Source: Streptomyces scabiei 87.22 | GTDB taxonomy: Bacteria; Actinomycetota; Actinomycetes; Streptomycetales; Streptomycetaceae | Direction: 5' to 3' | DNA length: 64,000 nt | Assembly (NCBI RefSeq): GCF_000091305.1 | Contig: NC_013929.1 | Span: forward strand, 2,356,001-2,420,000 | In this document: positions 16,924 through 25,872 of the stretch, in pieces | Layout of the letters: every line of letters starts with the position of its first letter | Numbering within the stretch: position 1 is the stretch's first letter | The notes under the pieces: model-generated | The model's input: only the letters and a program-made list of their open reading frames with translations | What the model was told of the DNA's origin: nothing | Databases searched by the model: none | Translations under genes and position numbers: made by a program

Positions 16924-19055
16924 GCACCACCGAACTCCTCAAGGGCGCGGCCGAGCTGTTCCCCGACGAAGTCGTGACGTCCGCGCACGTACGCCACCTC
17001 GACCTGCCGTTCGGCGCCGGGCGCTTCGCGCTCATCACGCTGGACAACGGCTTCGACCACACCAAGCCGACCACCTTCGGCCCGGCGTCGCTGGCGAACC
17101 TGAACACCGCCATCGACCAGGTCGAGAAGGAGGCCGCGGCCGGCGAGATCGTCGGTGCCGGTGTCACCGGCAAGCCGTTCATCTTCGCGGTCGGCGCCGA
17201 CCTCAAGGGCGTCGAGCTGCTGAAGAACCACGACGACGCGCTCGCCATCGGCAAGGGCGGCCACGAGGTCTTCAAGCGGCTGTCCGCGCTCGCCGTCCCG
17301 ACCTTCGCCTACTACAACGGCGCCGCGATGGGCGGTGGCGTCGAGGTCGGTCTGCACTGCGCCTACCGGACCGTGTCCAAGGCGATCCCGGCCTTCTCCC
17401 TCCCCGAGGTCTTCCTCGGGCTGGTCCCGGGCTGGGGCGGCTGCGCGCTGCTGCCGAACCTGATCGGCGCCGACAAGGCCGTCTCGGTGATCATCGAGAA
17501 CAGCCTCAACCAGAACAAGCAGCTCAAGGGCCAGCAGGTCTTCGACCTCGGCATCGCGGACGCGATCTTCGAGGGCGCCGACTTCCTGGAGCAGTCGCTG
17601 ATCTGGACGGCGAACGTCCTCAAGGGCGAGGTCACGGTCGAGCGTCCCGTGATCGACCGCGGCGAGGGCTGGGACCAGGCCGTCGCCAAGGGCCGCTTCA
17701 TCGCGGACTCCAAGGTGCACGGGGCCGCCCCGGCCGCGTACCGCGCGCTGGACATCATCGCCGCGGCCAAGGACGGCGACCTCCAGGCGGGCTTCGACGC
17801 CGAGGACGTGGCCCTCGCCGACCTGATCATGGGCGGCGAGCTGCGCGCCGGCATCTACGCCTTCAACCTGGTGCAGAAGCGCGGCAAGCGCCCCGCAGGC
17901 GCCCCGGACAAGAACCTGGCCCGCCCGGTCACCAAGGTCGGTGTCGTCGGCGCCGGTCTGATGGCCTCCCAGCTCGCGCTGCTGTTCCTGCGCCGCCTGG
18001 AGGTGCCGGTCGTGCTGACCGACATCGACCAGGAGCGCGTCGACAAGGGTGTGGGCTACGTCCACGCCGAGATCGACAAGCTGCTGCTGAAGGGCCGCGT
18101 CAACCAGGACAAGGCCAACCGCCTCAAGGCGCTGGTCACCGGTGTGCTGGACAAGGCCGAGGGCTTCGCGGACGCGGACTTCGTCATCGAGGCCGTCTTC
18201 GAGGAGATCGGCGTCAAGCAGCAGGTGTTCGCGGAGGTCGAGGCGGTCGCCCCGGCGCACGCGATCTTCGCCACCAACACCTCGTCCCTGTCGGTGTCGG
18301 AGATGGCGTCGAAGCTGAAGAACCCCGAGCGGGTCGTGGGCTTCCACTTCTTCAACCCGGTCGCGATCCTCCCGCTCCTGGAGATCGTCCGCGGCGAGCA
18401 GACCGACGACGCCTCCCTGGCCACGGCGTTCGCCGTCGCCAAGAAGCTGAAGAAGACCGCGGTCCTGGTGAAGGACGCCCCGGCGTTCGTCGTGAACCGC
18501 ATCCTGACCCGCTTCATGGGCGAGATCCAGAACGTCATCGACGAGGGCACGCCGGTCGAGGTCGCCGAGAAGGCGGTCGAGCCGCTGGGTCTGCCGATGT
18601 CGCCGCTGGTGCTCCTGGAGCTGGTCGGCCCGGCCATCGGCCTGCACGTCTCGGAGACCCTCAACCGGGCCTTCCCGGACCGCTTCACGGTCTCCCCCAA
18701 CCTGGCGGCCGTCGTCAAGGCGGGCAAGCGCGGGTTCTATGTGTACTCCGCAGAGAACAATTTCAAGCCGGAGCTGGACCCCGAGGTCGCCGCCCTCCTC
18801 AAGCAGGGCGACTCCGTCCTGGACGAGGAGCAGGTGCGCGCCCGTGTCCTCGACGCCGTCGCCCAGGAGATCGGGCTCATGCTCGACGAGGGTGTCGTCG
18901 CCGAGGCGCAGGACATCGACCTCTGCCTGATCACCGGCGCCGGCTGGCCCTTCCACCTGGGCGGCATCACGCCGTACCTGGACCGCGAGGGCGTCAGCGA
19001 GCGCGTCAACGGCAAGAAGTTCCTGGAGACCGGGGTGGCTTCGGTCCCCGCGTGA
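16920..19055 (+). CDS. fadB: Fatty oxidation complex alpha subunit: enoyl-CoA hydratase / 3-hydroxyacyl-CoA dehydrogenase
   Basis: A bifunctional beta-oxidation enzyme of 711 aa. The N-terminal crotonase domain (about 1-300) contains the oxyanion-hole region AVGADLKGVELL and GAAMGGGVEVGLHC. The C-terminal half holds the NAD-binding motif VGVVGAGLMASQLAL and the dehydrogenase signature with catalytic His (VVGFHFFNPVAILPLLEI). It ends with two helical 3HCDH C-terminal domains. It starts at GTG 16920, overlapping the thiolase stop, and a strong terminator follows. The pair is probably controlled from the palindrome upstream of fadA. Confidence 0.95.
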   Translation: MSTTELLKGAAELFPDEVVTSAHVRHLDLPFGAGRFALITLDNGFDHTKPTTFGPASLANLNTAIDQVEKEAAAGEIVGAGVTGKPFIFAVGADLKGVELLKNHDDALAIGKGGHEVFKRLSALAVPTFAYYNGAAMGGGVEVGLHCAYRTVSKAIPAFSLPEVFLGLVPGWGGCALLPNLIGADKAVSVIIENSLNQNKQLKGQQVFDLGIADAIFEGADFLEQSLIWTANVLKGEVTVERPVIDRGEGWDQAVAKGRFIADSKVHGAAPAAYRALDIIAAAKDGDLQAGFDAEDVALADLIMGGELRAGIYAFNLVQKRGKRPAGAPDKNLARPVTKVGVVGAGLMASQLALLFLRRLEVPVVLTDIDQERVDKGVGYVHAEIDKLLLKGRVNQDKANRLKALVTGVLDKAEGFADADFVIEAVFEEIGVKQQVFAEVEAVAPAHAIFATNTSSLSVSEMASKLKNPERVVGFHFFNPVAILPLLEIVRGEQTDDASLATAFAVAKKLKKTAVLVKDAPAFVVNRILTRFMGEIQNVIDEGTPVEVAEKAVEPLGLPMSPLVLLELVGPAIGLHVSETLNRAFPDRFTVSPNLAAVVKAGKRGFYVYSAENNFKPELDPEVAALLKQGDSVLDEEQVRARVLDAVAQEIGLMLDEGVVAEAQDIDLCLITGAGWPFHLGGITPYLDREGVSERVNGKKFLETGVASVPA

Positions 19056-19070
19056 CGCTCGTGCACCGCT

Positions 19071-19106
19071 GAGGAGGGTCTCCGCTTTCGGGCGGGGGCC
19101 CTCCTC
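19071..19106 (+). terminator. Terminator after fadB
   Basis: The stem GAGGAGGG with CCCTCCTC, continued by an inner CCGC/GGGCGG pairing around a TTTC loop, lies 15 bp beyond the stop codon. Confidence 0.75.
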
Positions 19107-19161
19107 TCACGTTCGACCCGGCCTTCACCGGGCCGGTGGGACCGCGTGCGACCCTGTCCCC

Positions 19162-19536
19162 ATGGACGCCCCCCTGCTCGTGATCGTCGACGCCGCCAAT
19201 GTCGTCGGCTCCGTGCCCGACGGCTGGTGGCGTGACCGGCGCGGCGCGGCGGAACGTCTGCGCGACCGGCTCGCCCGGGACGGGGTGCCCGGCCGGGAGG
19301 AGCCCGTCGAGCTGGTGCTGGTCGTCGAGGGCGCGGCCCGGGGTGTGGAGCCGGTCCCCGGCGTACGGGTCGAGGCGGCTCCTCACAGCGGCGACGACCG
19401 CATCGTGGAGCTGGTCGCCGAGGAGGCCCACGACCGCCCCTGCCTGGTCGTCACCGCCGACCGCGAACTGCGGCGCCGGGTGGGCGAGCTGGGCGCCGAG
19501 GTGACGGGGCCGAGAGCGGTGCGCGGCACGTCCTGA
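19162..19536 (+). CDS. NYN/PIN-like nuclease-fold protein
   Basis: A small 124-aa cytosolic protein. The N-terminal LLVIVDAANVVGSVPDGWW carries the Asp-x-x-Asn pattern of NYN/PIN-type ribonuclease folds. Later acidic positions (HSGDDRIVELV and VVTADRELRRRVGELGAEV) match the other metal-binding positions. Streptomyces homologues are often auto-annotated as NTP pyrophosphohydrolase, but the sequence supports a PIN/NYN fold better. Start is ATG 19162. It is followed by a long bidirectional terminator. The target RNA, if any, is unknown. Confidence 0.7.
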   Translation: MDAPLLVIVDAANVVGSVPDGWWRDRRGAAERLRDRLARDGVPGREEPVELVLVVEGAARGVEPVPGVRVEAAPHSGDDRIVELVAEEAHDRPCLVVTADRELRRRVGELGAEVTGPRAVRGTS

Positions 19537-19540
19537 ACGC

Positions 19541-19589
19541 CCTCCGGCCCCGTACGTCCCACCCGTGGCGGGGCGTACGGGGCCGGAGG
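19541..19589. terminator. Strong bidirectional terminator
   Basis: A perfect 16-bp stem, CCTCCGGCCCCGTACG and CGTACGGGGCCGGAGG, with a 17-nt loop. It lies between the convergent NYN-like and amino-acid permease genes. Confidence 0.88.
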
Positions 19590-19612
19590 ACGAGGGACCG
19601 GGCTCGGCCCCG

Positions 19613-21136
19613 CTACGGGGCGTCGCGACCGGGCGGGACGCCGGCGTCACCCGTGGCGGCCCCTTCCTGGCGTGCCAGACGGCTGTGCGAGCGGCCGTAG
19701 ACGAAGTAGACCAGGAAGCCGAGGACCATCCAGCCGGCGAAGCGCAGCCAGGTCTCCGTGGGCAGGTTGAGCATCAGCCACAGCGAGGCGCAGACCGACA
19801 GGATCGGGATGACCGGCACCCAGGGGGTACGGAACGACCGGGGCAGGTCGGGGCGGGTCCGGCGGAGGATGACCACGCCGATGGCGACGACCACGAAGGC
19901 GAACAGCGTGCCGATGTTGACCAGTTCGGCCAGCTCGCTCAGCGGGGTGAAGCCGGCGAGGATCGCGATGGCCACACCGAGCAGGATGGTGGGCCGGTGC
20001 GGGGTCCTGAACCGGGGGTGGACGCGGGAGAAGAAGCGCGGCAGCAGCCCGTCCCGGCTCATCGCGAAGAACACCCGGGTCTGGCCGAGCAGCAGGATCA
20101 TGCACACGGTCGTCAGACCGACGGCGGCGCCGAAGCTGATGAAGCCCGCGAACCACGGATGCCCGGTCGCCTTGAAGGCGTCGGCGAGCGGCGCGGTCAC
20201 CGACAGCTTCGTGTAGTGCTGCATGCCGGTGACGACGATGGAGACCGCCACGTACAGCGTGGTGCAGATGACGAGGGAGCCGATGATGCCCCGGGGCATG
20301 TCGCGCTGCGGGTTCTTCGTCTCCTCGGCGGCCGTGGCGACGACGTCGAAGCCGATGAACGCGAAGAAGACCACGGAGGCGGCCGTGAAGATGCCCATCA
20401 CCCCGAAGTTGGAGGGCGCCCAGCCGAACAGCAGCTGGATGAGGGGCGCCTGGAGGCTGTCCCCCGCCTCGACCGCCTGCGCCTTCGGGACGAACGGGTC
20501 GTAGTTGTCGCCCTTCACGAAGAAGGCGCCCGCGACGATCACGGTGAGGACGACCGTCACCTTGATGGCGACGACGAGGGAGGTGACGCGCGCGGAGAGC
20601 TTGGTGCCGATCACGAGGATGGCCGTGAGGATCAGGACGAGCGCGGCGGCGAGGATGTCGAAGCCGAAGCCGTCGGCCCCGTCCCTGGTGCCGAGCGCCG
20701 CCGGGAGTTCCCAGCCGGCGTTGGCCAGCAGCGAATGGATGTAGCCGGACCAGCCGACCGCCACCACCGCCGTCCCCAGCGCGAACTCCAGGACCAGGTC
20801 CCAGCCGATGATCCAGGCGGGGAGTTCCCCGAGTGAGGCGTAACTGAAGGTGTACGCAGATCCCGCGACCGGGACCGTGGAGGCGAACTCCGCGTAGCAC
20901 AGGGCGGCGAGCGCGCAGACGACGCCGGCCACGACGAAGGCGAGGGCCACGGCGGGACCGGCGTTGTTCTTGGCCACCGTGCCGGTGAGGACGAAGATGC
21001 CGGTGCCGATGATGACACCGACGCCGAAGACCGTCAGATCCAGCGCGGACAAGGATTTCCTGAGCGCGTGTTCTGGCTCCTCGGTATCGAGGATGGACTG
21101 CTCGACCTTCTTCGTCCGGAAGAGTGTGCTGCTCAC
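19613..21136 (-). CDS. APC-family amino acid permease (cationic amino acid transporter type)
   Basis: An integral membrane transporter, 507 aa, with about 12-14 hydrophobic segments. The first helices carry the APC signature (LTVFGVGVIIGTGIFVLTG, then GPAVALAFVVAGVVCALAAL and YAEFASTVPVAGSAYT). I placed the start at GTG 21136 because GGGAGG precedes it on the transcribed strand with about 7-nt spacing; an in-frame ATG lies at 21169. The final residues after the last helix are Gly/Arg-rich and cytosolic. The substrate is probably a basic or branched amino acid but cannot be fixed from sequence. Confidence 0.9.
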   Translation of the reverse strand: MSSTLFRTKKVEQSILDTEEPEHALRKSLSALDLTVFGVGVIIGTGIFVLTGTVAKNNAGPAVALAFVVAGVVCALAALCYAEFASTVPVAGSAYTFSYASLGELPAWIIGWDLVLEFALGTAVVAVGWSGYIHSLLANAGWELPAALGTRDGADGFGFDILAAALVLILTAILVIGTKLSARVTSLVVAIKVTVVLTVIVAGAFFVKGDNYDPFVPKAQAVEAGDSLQAPLIQLLFGWAPSNFGVMGIFTAASVVFFAFIGFDVVATAAEETKNPQRDMPRGIIGSLVICTTLYVAVSIVVTGMQHYTKLSVTAPLADAFKATGHPWFAGFISFGAAVGLTTVCMILLLGQTRVFFAMSRDGLLPRFFSRVHPRFRTPHRPTILLGVAIAILAGFTPLSELAELVNIGTLFAFVVVAIGVVILRRTRPDLPRSFRTPWVPVIPILSVCASLWLMLNLPTETWLRFAGWMVLGFLVYFVYGRSHSRLARQEGAATGDAGVPPGRDAP

Positions 21137-21281
21137 AGGCGTACCTCCCACGCTTGTCGTCCTCGACATGATCGAGAGGGGGCGTGGAGCGTATGCCCCG
21201 GCACGAGGGGTTTCACGCGAATGGGCCGGTCTCACCACCGTAAAGGATGGCGGGACCGGCCCGAACGGACCAACCGGGCGA

Positions 21282-23201
21282 TCAGTCGCGGGCGGACTCC
21301 ACCGGCGCCGCGGTGTCGCCGAACCGGCCGTCGATCTTGGAGACCAGTCCGGTGACCTGGCGGGCGATGTCGGGCGCGGTGAGCCCGATCTCGGCCAGGA
21401 CCTCGGCGCGGGACGCGTGGTCGAGGAAGCGCGGCGGGATGCCGAAGTCGCGCAGCGGGATGTCCACGCCCGCGTCGCGCAGCGCCTGGGCGACGGCCGA
21501 GCCGACACCGCCGACCCGGGAGTTGTCCTCGACGGTGACGACCACGCGGTGCTTGTCCGCGAGGGGCGCCATGTGCTCGTCGACCGGCTTGACCCAGCGC
21601 GGGTCGACGACGGTGGTGGTGATGCCCTGCTTGTCGAGCAGGTCGGCGATCTCCAGGCACATCGGCGCGAGGGCGCCGACCGAGACGAGCAGCACGTCCG
21701 GGGTGTCGGTGCCCGGCTCGCGCAGGACGTCCATGCCGCCGACGCGGCGCAGGGCGGGCACGGCGGGGCCGACGGCGCCCTTGGAGAAGCGCACCACGGT
21801 CGGCGCGTCGGTGACCTCGACGGCCTCGCGCAGCTGGGCGCGGACCTGGTCGGCGTCGCGGGGCGCGGCGAGCCGGAGCCCCGGGACGACCTGGAGGATC
21901 GACATGTCCCACATGCCGTTGTGCGAGGCCCCGTCGGTGCCGGTGACGCCGGCCCGGTCCAGGACGAAGGTCACCCCGCACCTGTGCAGGGCGACGTCCA
22001 TCAGCACCTGGTCGAAGGCGCGGTTGAGGAAGGTCGCGTAGACGGCGAAGACGGGGTGCAGACCGCCCGTGGCGAGGCCCGCGGCGGACACCGCGGCGTG
22101 CTGCTCGGCGATGCCGACGTCGTACACGCGCTCGGGGAAGGCCTTGGCGAACTTGTCGAGGCCGACCGGCTGGAGCATGGCCGCCGTGATGGCGACGATG
22201 TCCTCGCGCTCCTTGCCGAGCTTGACCATCTCCTCGCCGAAGACGGAGGTCCAGTCGGCGCCGGAGGAGGCGATCGGCAGGCCCGTGTCCGGGTGGATCT
22301 TGCCGACGGCGTGGAAGCGGTCGGCCTCGTCCTGGAGGGCGGGCTGGTAGCCGCGTCCCTTCTCGGTGAGGCAGTGCACGATGACCGGGCCGCCGAAGCG
22401 CTTGGCGCGGGCGAGCGCGGACTCCAGCGCCTCGATGTCGTGGCCGTCGATCGGGCCGACGTACTTGAGGCCGAGGTCCTCGAACATGCCCTGCGGGGCG
22501 ATGAAGTCCTTCAGCCCCTTCTTGGCGCCGTGCAGCGTCTCGTAGAGGGGGCGGCCGACGACGGGCGTGCGCTCCAGCAGGTCCTTGCCGCGGGCCAGGA
22601 ACCGCTCGTAGCCGTCGGTGGTCCGCAGGGTGGCCAGGTGGTTGGCGAGGCCGCCGATGGTCGGCGCGTAGGAGCGCTCGTTGTCGTTGACGACGATGAC
22701 CAGCGGGCGGTCCTTGGCGTCGGCGATGTTGTTGAGCGCCTCCCAGGCCATGCCGCCCGTGAGCGCGCCGTCACCGATGACGGCGACCACGTGGTCGTCG
22801 CGTTTCAGCACCTGGTTGGCCTTGGCGAGGCCGTCGGCCCAGCCGAGCACCGTGGAGGCGTGACTGTTCTCGATGACGTCGTGCTCGGACTCGGCCTGCG
22901 AGGGGTAGCCGGACAGGCCGCCCTTCATCTTCAGCCGGGAGAAGTCCTGACGGCCGGTGAGGAGCTTGTGGACGTAGGACTGGTGGCCCGTGTCCCACAG
23001 CACCTTGTCCCTCGGCGAGTCGAAGACACGGTGCATCGCGATGGTGAGCTCGACCACGCCGAGGTTCGGGCCGAGGTGACCGCCGGTCTTCGACACCGCC
23101 TCCACGAGGAAGGTCCGGATCTCCTCCGCCAGCTGGTCCAACTCCTCCAGGCTGAGCCGGTCCAGATCGCGCGGTCCCCTGATGCGGGTCAGCAGCGGCA
23201 C
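21282..23201 (-). CDS. dxs: 1-deoxy-D-xylulose-5-phosphate synthase
   Basis: Condenses pyruvate and glyceraldehyde-3-phosphate, with thiamine diphosphate, in the first step of the MEP isoprenoid pathway. 639 aa, the usual length. The thiamine-diphosphate motif starts [17 protein letters not shown] and continues to VVNDN. The conserved [13 protein letters not shown], the transketolase central domain ([19 protein letters not shown]) and the C-terminal domain are all present. GTG 23201 is preceded by AAGGAGG. Streptomyces often carries two dxs genes; whether this is the only one cannot be judged here. Confidence 0.96.
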   Translation of the reverse strand: MPLLTRIRGPRDLDRLSLEELDQLAEEIRTFLVEAVSKTGGHLGPNLGVVELTIAMHRVFDSPRDKVLWDTGHQSYVHKLLTGRQDFSRLKMKGGLSGYPSQAESEHDVIENSHASTVLGWADGLAKANQVLKRDDHVVAVIGDGALTGGMAWEALNNIADAKDRPLVIVVNDNERSYAPTIGGLANHLATLRTTDGYERFLARGKDLLERTPVVGRPLYETLHGAKKGLKDFIAPQGMFEDLGLKYVGPIDGHDIEALESALARAKRFGGPVIVHCLTEKGRGYQPALQDEADRFHAVGKIHPDTGLPIASSGADWTSVFGEEMVKLGKEREDIVAITAAMLQPVGLDKFAKAFPERVYDVGIAEQHAAVSAAGLATGGLHPVFAVYATFLNRAFDQVLMDVALHRCGVTFVLDRAGVTGTDGASHNGMWDMSILQVVPGLRLAAPRDADQVRAQLREAVEVTDAPTVVRFSKGAVGPAVPALRRVGGMDVLREPGTDTPDVLLVSVGALAPMCLEIADLLDKQGITTTVVDPRWVKPVDEHMAPLADKHRVVVTVEDNSRVGGVGSAVAQALRDAGVDIPLRDFGIPPRFLDHASRAEVLAEIGLTAPDIARQVTGLVSKIDGRFGDTAAPVESARD

Positions 23202-23363
23202 CCGTGCCTCCTTGCGATAGTGCTGTTCGAGCGTTACCGGGCTCGTCGAAGTCTAATCTTCCGCGCGGACGGCCGACCGCCGGGCGGTCGACTGTCACAT
23301 CACGCGAACGGCGTAAACCATCCTGCGCAGACGTACCCGTACGAAACGTCCGACAACAAGCAG

Positions 23364-23397
23364 AAGTGCCCGGCACCAGGATCGGTGCCGGGCACTT
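23364..23397. terminator. Hairpin between dxs and the xylose-type ABC operon
   Basis: A 14-bp stem, AAGTGCCCGGCACC with GGTGCCGGGCACTT, and a 6-nt loop. It is placed to end the minus-strand ABC operon before dxs. Confidence 0.8.
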
Positions 23398-23540
23398 GTA
23401 CACCCGGGGCGGGCCACCGAGCCCCGGAAGGGGCCCGGGGCCGTTTCAACGTGCGGCTCCGCCGCGTGGGCGCGACCGGCCGCGAACAGCCCGCGGCCGG
23501 CGACGGAGGGCACGCCCGACGGCGCCCCTCCGCAGGGCCG

Positions 23541-24872
23541 CTACGCGCGACCCGCGGCCTTCTGGCTCCGACGGCTGACGGAGTCGATGACGACCGCGCC
23601 CAGCAGCACCGCACCCGTGATCATGTACTGGATCGACGTGTTCATGTTCAGCAGGTCGAGACCGGTCTGGATCGACTGGATCACCAGCATGCCGAGCAGT
23701 GCCGACCAGACGGAACCGCGTCCGCCGAAGAGGCTGGTGCCGCCGATGACCGCCGCGGCGATCGCGAGCATCAGGATGTTGCCGCTGCCCGCGGACAGCG
23801 TCGCGCTCGCGGTCTGGCCGGCGAAGAACATACCGCCGATCGCCGCGAAGCCGCCGGAGATGGCGAACACGGTGATCCGGATCATCGGCACGTTGATACC
23901 GGCACGGCGGGCGGCCTCGATGCCGCCGCCGACCGCGAACACCTTGCGGCCGTACGTCGTGCGGCGCAGGACGAAGTCCACGATCACCAGCGCCGCGAGG
24001 AAGATCACCAGCGCGTTGGAGACACCGGACGCGTTGTTGAGCACGGCGGCGGATGCGAAGGAGGCGACGGCGAGCGCGCCGACGCGCAGCAGGATCTCGC
24101 TGGTCGCCCGGAACGGGACGCCCGCGGCCCGGCGACGGCGCTGCTCGTTCAGGTTGCCGACCAGGGAGAGGACGACGGCGAGACCGGCCAGGAGCCAGGC
24201 GCCGATGATGGCCTGGTCCATGAAGAAGGAGCTCTGGCCGAGCAGCCGGATCGGACCCGTGTCGGACGGGATGTTGATCGTGCCGCTGTCACCCAGCAGC
24301 CACAGCATCAGACCGTTCCAGCCGAGGAAGCCGGCCAGGGTGACGACGAACGCGGGTACGCCGACCCGGGCGAAGAACCAGCCGTGCAGCGCGCCGATGG
24401 CGATGCCGGTGAGGATCGCGAGGACCACCGCCAGCCAGGAACTCAGGCCCTGGTTGACCGCGAGCACGGCGAACACGGTGGAGGCCAGACCGCTGACCGA
24501 GCCCACCGACAGGTCGATCTCGCCGAGCAGCAGCACGAACACCAGGCCGATGGCGAGCATGCCGGTGGCCGAGAGGAAGTAGCTGATGTTCGAGAGGTTG
24601 TCGGCGCTGAGGAAACGATCGTTCTGAAGCTGGAAGATCGTCCAGATGACGATCAGTCCGATGACCACCGGCAGCGAGCCCAGCTCGCCGCCCTTCACCT
24701 TGCGCTTGAACTCGGTGACGTAGCCCTTGAGACCCTCTTCGCGGATCAGCAGACGGGGGTCGACGACGGTGACCGGCGCGGCCGTGGGGTCGTCGGCGGG
24801 CGCGACCGTGGTCTGGCCCTCCGCGGCGGTCCCGGGGGAATCACTCTTCACGGTCTTGGACATGTCGCTCAC
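23541..24872 (-). CDS. xylH: Xylose-type sugar ABC transporter permease
   Basis: The membrane subunit of a CUT2-type (ribose/xylose) importer, 443 aa, with about ten hydrophobic segments. Typical stretches are MLAIGLVFVLLLGEIDLSVG (the IDLSVG motif of this family), GVPAFVVTLAGFLGWNGLML and TTYGRKVFAVGGGIEAARRAG (cytoplasmic loop). A hydrophilic N-terminal extension of about 60 residues precedes the first helix. GTG 24872 overlaps the ATPase stop (GTGA), so translation is coupled. The xyl name rests on CUT2 similarity and on the adjacent Rok7B7-like regulator, which I recall being next to xylFGH in S. coelicolor. Confidence 0.85.
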   Translation of the reverse strand: MSDMSKTVKSDSPGTAAEGQTTVAPADDPTAAPVTVVDPRLLIREEGLKGYVTEFKRKVKGGELGSLPVVIGLIVIWTIFQLQNDRFLSADNLSNISYFLSATGMLAIGLVFVLLLGEIDLSVGSVSGLASTVFAVLAVNQGLSSWLAVVLAILTGIAIGALHGWFFARVGVPAFVVTLAGFLGWNGLMLWLLGDSGTINIPSDTGPIRLLGQSSFFMDQAIIGAWLLAGLAVVLSLVGNLNEQRRRRAAGVPFRATSEILLRVGALAVASFASAAVLNNASGVSNALVIFLAALVIVDFVLRRTTYGRKVFAVGGGIEAARRAGINVPMIRITVFAISGGFAAIGGMFFAGQTASATLSAGSGNILMLAIAAAVIGGTSLFGGRGSVWSALLGMLVIQSIQTGLDLLNMNTSIQYMITGAVLLGAVVIDSVSRRSQKAAGRA

Positions 24873-25651
24873 TTTGCCGCCTCCGTGGTGCGCCGCTCGG
24901 CGCGACGGGTCACGGCGTTGTCCGTGGCCCCCGTGATCGCGGCGATGATCTCTTCGTGGCTGGTGTCCTTCACGGAGAAGGAGCCGTTGTTCTTGCCCAG
25001 GCGCAGTACGGCGACCGTGTCCGCGACCGCCTTGACATCGGCCATGTTGTGGCTGATGAGGATGACGGCGAGGTTGCGCTCGCGCAGCCGCTCGACCAGG
25101 TCGAGGACCTGCGCGGTCTGCTCGACACCGAGGGCGGCGGTGGGCTCGTCCAGGATCACGAGCTTGGGGTCGCCGATGAGGGCGCGGGCGATGGCGACGA
25201 CCTGCCGCTGACCGCCGGAGAGGCTGGCGATCGGGATGCGGACGCTCGGGATACGGATGGAGAGCGTGGACAGCAGCTCCCGGGAGTTCTTCTCCATCGT
25301 CACCTCGTCGATGACGCCGCGGTGCAGCAGCTCGCGCCCGAGGTAGAGGTTGCCGACGACGTCGAGGTTGTCGCACAGCGCGAGGTCCTGGTAGACCGTC
25401 GCGACGCCGAGTCCCTGCGCGTCGTGCGGCTTGTTGATCCTGACCGGATCGCCCTGCCACTCGATGACGCCGTCATCGATGGGGTGGACACCCGCGATCG
25501 TCTTGACCAGGGTGGACTTTCCTGCGCCGTTGTCGCCCACCAGGGCGACCACTTCTCCGGCGTGGACCTCCAGCTCGACGTCGGTGAGTGCCTGCACCGC
25601 ACCGAATCGCTTGGAGACTCCGCGCAACGCCAACACGGGCGTAGCGGACAC
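24869..25651 (-). CDS. xylG: Xylose-type sugar ABC transporter ATP-binding protein
   Basis: Hydrolyses ATP to drive sugar import. Walker A is LVGDNGAGKSTLVKT, the signature is SLSGGQRQVVAIARAL, Walker B is LVILDEPTAAL and the H-loop is ILISHNM. Unlike most CUT2 ATPases, which are two fused ABC domains of about 500 aa, this protein has a single domain (260 aa). I chose GTG 25651 because AAGGAG is correctly spaced for it; the ATG at 25660 touches that ribosome site. Two hairpins lie upstream, between it and the binding-protein gene. Confidence 0.87.
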   Translation of the reverse strand: MSATPVLALRGVSKRFGAVQALTDVELEVHAGEVVALVGDNGAGKSTLVKTIAGVHPIDDGVIEWQGDPVRINKPHDAQGLGVATVYQDLALCDNLDVVGNLYLGRELLHRGVIDEVTMEKNSRELLSTLSIRIPSVRIPIASLSGGQRQVVAIARALIGDPKLVILDEPTAALGVEQTAQVLDLVERLRERNLAVILISHNMADVKAVADTVAVLRLGKNNGSFSVKDTSHEEIIAAITGATDNAVTRRAERRTTEAAK

Positions 25652-25714
25652 GTGAACCATCTCCTTCGCCGCCTGACCGGCGGGGATGCCGCGCCGGGAA
25701 CCGGGCGCGGAGGA

Positions 25715-25750
25715 TGTGCGGGCCCCTCCGACCTGAGGGGCCGCCGCACA
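25715..25750 (-). promoter_or_regulatory. Hairpin in the leader of the ATPase gene
   Basis: The arms TGTGCGGGCCCCTC (25715-25728) and GAGGGGCCGCCGCACA (25735-25750) pair, with small internal differences, around a 6-nt loop. Together with the next stem it probably lowers read-through from the binding-protein gene or protects its mRNA. Confidence 0.55.
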
Positions 25751-25802
25751 AGGCTTACAAGGTGAACATGCGAGTGTCCGCCGCTCTCTCGGCGGCGGTT
25801 CC

Positions 25803-25851
25803 GTCCGGCGCCCGCCCCGGAAGCGGGGTATGGGTGGGGCGGGCGCCGGAC
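25803..25851 (-). terminator. Strong hairpin downstream of the xylose-binding protein gene (attenuator)
   Basis: A perfect 16-bp stem, GTCCGGCGCCCGCCCC and GGGGCGGGCGCCGGAC, 21 bp beyond the binding-protein stop. Such intercistronic stems usually make the binding protein more abundant than the ATPase and permease. Confidence 0.75.
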
Positions 25852-25872
25852 AGGCTCAGTGGACCGGAGCGA

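Noticed and set aside
20964..25211. A 1415-codon open frame on the plus strand
   Set aside because: It is antisense to dxs, the permease and other genes. Its composition (Asp/Gly/Val/Arg/His) is that of a GC-rich shadow frame.
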